From Gonium pectorale (lineage: Eukaryota > Chlorophyta > Chlorophyceae > Chlamydomonadales > Volvocaceae), in the NCBI GenBank assembly GCA_001584585.1, contig LSYV01000002.1:1406356-1428046 (forward strand): DNA of 21,691 nucleotides, written 5' to 3'. This document shows positions 19,501 through 21,691 of this stretch, piece after piece. Every line of letters starts with the position of its first letter. Position 1 is the first letter of the stretch. The position numbers were made by a program, and so were the translations under genes. Below the pieces are notes generated by a model. That model worked only from the letters and a program-made list of their open reading frames with translations, had not been told where the DNA came from and did not search any database.

Positions 19501-21201
19501 TGAGGCGCATGCCGTCCCGAACCATCGAGGCAAAGTAAGGTGAAATTCCCATCGGCCCACTGTCCCGTCGGCCCAGTCGGCCCAAACCAGCCCGCGAGCC
19601 CACAGGAGCGAAGGAGGAAAGTAGGAGACAAACGGGACGGGGAACGGCTCGGGAAGTGCGGGGGTTGGGGCGGGGGCGGGGCACGGACGGGTGGCGGGGC
19701 GTCGCTCTGCGGCAAGGCGCGCGGATGTCGCACAGATGATGCGTGGCGGAGCGGGGCGGAAGGTGGGTAGCGCAGAAGGGAAACGGGTCGCGGCGGAGAG
19801 CGGGGGGTGGGTGGTGGTGCGGAGGACGTGTTCCGCGAGCAGGAGACGTGAAACCAGTGGCACCCGCAGCTGCCCGCCCACAGCATTAGCGCTGCCTCTC
19901 GCCCCTGCTGCTGCCATACCCCTCTCCTTGACAAACGCCATCTGCACTCCCCACCATGCCACGGCATTCCCCTTGTCACCCCGACCATGTCACCACATTC
20001 CCCTTGCCGGCACACGCCCTCCCCCCCCTCCCCCCTTCCCCCTGCCCCACCTGGATGGTGACCCCCGCGGTGGTGGTCTCGAACACGTGCTCGTAGCTGC
20101 CCGCGTACCGGCTGACGTCCGTGGAGGTGCCGCCCATGTCGAAGCCGATCACCTGGCAGGAGGGGGAGGGGAGGGGGAGGGGGGAGGGGAGGGGCCTTTG
20201 CCGAAGAACGACAATGGCAGCTGCAGGCCCGAGACCGTGAAGGGCCCATGAAGGCCCGCGCCCGCCCCGCGGACCTGCCCGCACCCTCCCAGACGACACT
20301 GCTGCGACATCCGTCTACTCCCAACCGAGCCCTTCCACCCCCTTGCCCCCGCCTCAACCCGCGCCCCTGTCGCTGCGCCGCACCCGACCCTAAACCCCGT
20401 CCCTGTCCTTCAGCTTCACCCCGCCCGCGCCGCTCACCCCGCCCCCCACCTGCAGCTTGCCCAGCTCCGCGCCCGGCCAGCGTGTGGTGAGCGCGTACCC
20501 CACGTAGCCGCCCGCGGGGCCCGACAGGATGGCTTTGTGGCCTGGCAGGGGATTGCATGCGTGCGTGTGTGGGGGTCGGGGGTCGGGGCTTGGCGGGGGA
20601 AGGGGTTGGGGACATGGGTTTGATGGGCACGGGCTGGCACAAAGCAGCATTAGCCCGCCCAGCCGGGGGTGGGAGGGCACGGCGTGCTTCCGCATGCCGG
20701 TGCCGGAATTGAGCCTGCGCCCTCCACCGTCCCCGCCCGAAATGTACGCCCGCATCGCCAGCGCCAACCCACGCCGCCGTCTGCCGCCCCCTGAACCTGA
20801 ACCTGCCCCTGGTCCCCCACCCGAGAACTGGTCCACCGGCGACAAGCCGCCATCCGACTGCATGAACAGGACCTGATAGGGGATGGGCGGGGCGGGTTGT
20901 AATGACTTCTCAGTTAAGGGGCTTGCGTCGCATGACTCCCTGGTCGGTCGGTCCAACGCAGCCCATGCCCCATGCTCCCCGCCTCCGCCACCCACCCACG
21001 CTCCACCCACCCACGCTCCACCCAACATACGCCTCACGCCTCGCCCCCGCGCACCTGCACGTCCCTGAGCCCCTCGTCGAAGCCTGCCGTGAAGTCGGCA
21101 ATGTACCTCCGGATGTGGGGCGTCAGGTAGGCGTCCGCGGCGGCTGTGAAGCCGCGGGGCACCATCTTAACCATGGGCATCACCTCGTGGCTCAGCGACA
21201 C
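10508..21201 (-). CDS. OXP1: 5-oxoprolinase (ATP-hydrolysing), OPLAH/OXP1 family, 5' partial
   Basis: This cytosolic enzyme hydrolyses 5-oxo-L-proline to L-glutamate at the cost of ATP in glutathione turnover. Twenty exons, in gene order: 21201-21055, 20872-20821, 20541-20450, 20152-20051, 19356-19162, 18807-18708, 18244-18037, 17722-17560, 17204-16922, 16503-16100, 15675-15538, 15191-14939, 14404-14322, 14004-13894, 13499-13353, 12903-12679, 12214-12065, 11726-11481, 11289-11151, 10755-10508 (TGA). They total 3486 bases, 1161 residues. Every junction keeps phase, and the translation follows the family across each join. Thirteen introns are phase 0, five phase 1, one phase 2. The N-terminal part of the hydantoinase-A half (roughly 230-250 residues by comparison with animal enzymes) is beyond the right edge. 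Conserved blocks include [76 protein letters not shown] and TPGGGGYG. Identification is secure; exact borders of the GC-donor exon are slightly less so. Confidence 0.96.
10756..11150 (-). other. Last intron of the 5-oxoprolinase gene (395 bases), phase 1
   Basis: The donor reads ATCG|GTGAGG and the acceptor GCACCAG|GC in the minus sense. It includes a 13-base run of G on the plus strand at 10850-10862. No other gene was seen inside. Confidence 0.9.
11730..11749 (+). repeat. (TGGGG)4 tract next to a splice acceptor
   Basis: Four runs of four G separated by single T on the plus strand. In the transcript sense this is the C-rich pyrimidine tract directly before the acceptor of exon 11726-11481. 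Confidence 0.9.
13511..13540. repeat. CGGTA pentamer array
   Basis: Six consecutive five-base units: four CGGTA, one CGGTG, and a final CGGCC. It lies ten bases from the acceptor of exon 13499-13353 within the intron. Confidence 0.85.
13541..13579. repeat. Bulged hairpin after the CGGTA array
   Basis: GTGTCGTGTGCAC (13541-13553) pairs with GTGCACCGACAC (13568-13579), giving 12 base pairs with one bulged T and a 14-base loop. Confidence 0.65.
15305..15330. repeat. Exact 13-base tandem duplication
   Basis: GGGTGTGCCGTAC occurs twice without a gap (15305-15317, 15318-15330) in a 5-oxoprolinase intron. Each copy contains the recurrent TGCCGTAC octamer. Confidence 0.9.
16172..16294 (-). other. 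Ala/Glu/Gly-rich linker insert between HydA and HydB halves
   Basis: Forty-one residues (518-558) made almost only of Ala, Glu, Gly, Arg and Gln sit between the conserved [19 protein letters not shown] block and [12 protein letters not shown]. The matching stretch in other 5-oxoprolinases is short. The insert is in frame within a single exon, so it is translated rather than a missed intron. Confidence 0.75.
18359..18446. repeat. 44-base perfect tandem duplication in an intron
   Basis: Copies 18359-18402 and 18403-18446 are identical by eye and are followed by a partial third start (GGTTGG) and a diverged GGTGGGGAGC pair. It lies within the intron 18245-18707. Confidence 0.9.
20162..20194 (+). 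repeat. Multi-run G tract next to a splice acceptor
   Basis: Six runs of 4-6 G separated by single A. It lies just upstream, in transcript sense, of the acceptor of exon 20152-20051, where it serves as a CCCCT-type pyrimidine tract. Confidence 0.9.
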
Positions 21202-21691
21202 CTGGCGGGCGTGGCATGAGAGGGGGGGAGGGGTCCCGGAGCGGAAGCGGGGGGGCCCGCCGAATATGAGGGACGTGCAAACGCGTCGGCAACGGCAACG
21301 GCAGCAGCGCGAACGATGGAGTGGACAGTGCAAACCGGGTTCCCCTGCCGGCCGCGCACGATGCGCCGTGCCCCTTCCCCACGTCCCTCCCCAACACCAC
21401 TCCCCGGTGCCAAGGCTCGCCGCTGACTGGTCACGTGTGCATGCGTGTGGCACACGCCCAGCAAGCGCCGGCTCAGGAGCCCAGGTGTGTCGCCACAGCC
21501 GCCGCGTGGCGACGTTGGGTGGCCCGCCTACCATGGGCGCCCCAGGGGCATCCCTGCGCCCCTCCTCACCGCCGAGCCCCGCCCGCTGCGGCGCGAGCGG
21601 CACAGGGCGGGGCCGTCTCCCACCCGGTGTTGTGGGTGGGCCGCCGCTTGCGTGCGCCCCAGCTCCCTCCGCCCCCGGGTCCCTTCGCGTA
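21202..21691 (-). other. Incomplete intron of 5-oxoprolinase at the right edge
   Basis: An acceptor CCCGCCAG precedes exon 21201-21055. No block matching the part of 5-oxoprolinase that should come before [11 protein letters not shown] is found up to 21691 in any minus frame, so the whole stretch is best read as intron. Confidence 0.7.

Larger units (their letters stand above)
18245..21054 (-). other. Introns of the HydA part of 5-oxoprolinase (18245-21054)
   Basis: Introns at 18245-18707 (phase 1), 18808-19161 (phase 0, GC donor), 19357-20050, 20153-20449, 20542-20820 (phase 1) and 20873-21054. The 694-base intron 19357-20050 is the longest complete one in this gene; open frames within it are short or run on from the exons and show no domain. 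Confidence 0.88.
16922..21201 (-). other. OXP1: Hydantoinase-A half of 5-oxoprolinase (exons 1-9 in window)
   Basis: Residues 1-447 of the visible protein. Exon 20152-20051 holds [10 protein letters not shown] (residues 101-110), the signature of the sugar-kinase/actin-like ATP site used to phosphorylate the oxoproline ring. Exon 19356-19162 carries [12 protein letters not shown] and [15 protein letters not shown]. Exon 18244-18037 carries [14 protein letters not shown] and [14 protein letters not shown]. Exon 17204-16922 has the C-terminal hydantoinase-A region ([30 protein letters not shown]), interrupted by an Ala/Gly-rich insert of about 25 residues near 17070-17130 that animal and plant enzymes do not share in this form. 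Confidence 0.93.

Noticed and set aside
18981..20642. A 553-codon minus-strand frame as a single gene
   Set aside because: It crosses several 5-oxoprolinase exons and introns, partly in the wrong frame; the spliced exons match the family in order and phase.
10508..21201. Two adjacent bacterial-type hydantoinase genes (HydA and HydB) or horizontal transfer
   Set aside because: The two halves are fused and split by 19 spliceosomal introns, as expected for a eukaryotic 5-oxoprolinase.
1..21691. tRNA, rRNA or telomere repeats
   Set aside because: I looked for T-loop-like GTTCRA blocks, rRNA core sequences and TTTTAGGG-type repeats and found nothing supportable by eye.

Overview
The window looks like nuclear DNA of a chlorophyte green alga, most likely a Chlamydomonas/Volvox-type (Chlamydomonadales) species. 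It is strongly GC-rich. Its genes are broken by many introns of roughly 200-700 bases with GTG.../...GCAG borders, and its coding sequence is full of Ala/Gly/Glu low-complexity stretches. Several exon chains keep reading phase only after splicing, which excludes a bacterial source. The species cannot be fixed from sequence reading alone.

Left part (1-8396, plus strand): two multi-exon genes lie head to tail. Each is an alanine-rich, mostly helical protein ending in a MYND-type zinc finger. Gene 1 (2-2136) enters from the left edge and has three exons in view; its C-terminal finger has lost several zinc ligands. Gene 2 (3402-8396) is complete in five exons (1112 residues by my splice model) and ends in a textbook MYND finger. 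Function is unknown beyond the zinc finger, which is usually a protein-interaction module.

Middle (8397-10507): about 2.1 kb between convergent stop codons with no convincing coding sequence. It holds a TGTAA polyadenylation-type signal and a perfect short hairpin, and presumably the 3' UTRs of both flanking genes.

Right part (10508-21691, minus strand): one large gene for ATP-dependent 5-oxoprolinase (OPLAH; OXP1 in plants), the enzyme that opens 5-oxo-L-proline to L-glutamate in glutathione turnover. I resolve 20 exons (3486 coding bases, 1161 residues) covering most of the hydantoinase-A half and the whole hydantoinase-B half. The 5' end lies beyond the right edge, and 21202-21691 is an incomplete intron. 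All 19 internal introns join in phase; one appears to use a GC-AG border.

No RNA genes, transposon proteins, CRISPR arrays or operon-type clusters were seen. The more unusual material is small-scale: noncoding tandem and inverted repeats, G-quadruplex-type tracts beside two splice acceptors, a recurrent TGCCGTAC octamer, and lineage-specific low-complexity inserts in a conserved enzyme. I found no clear new multi-gene system.
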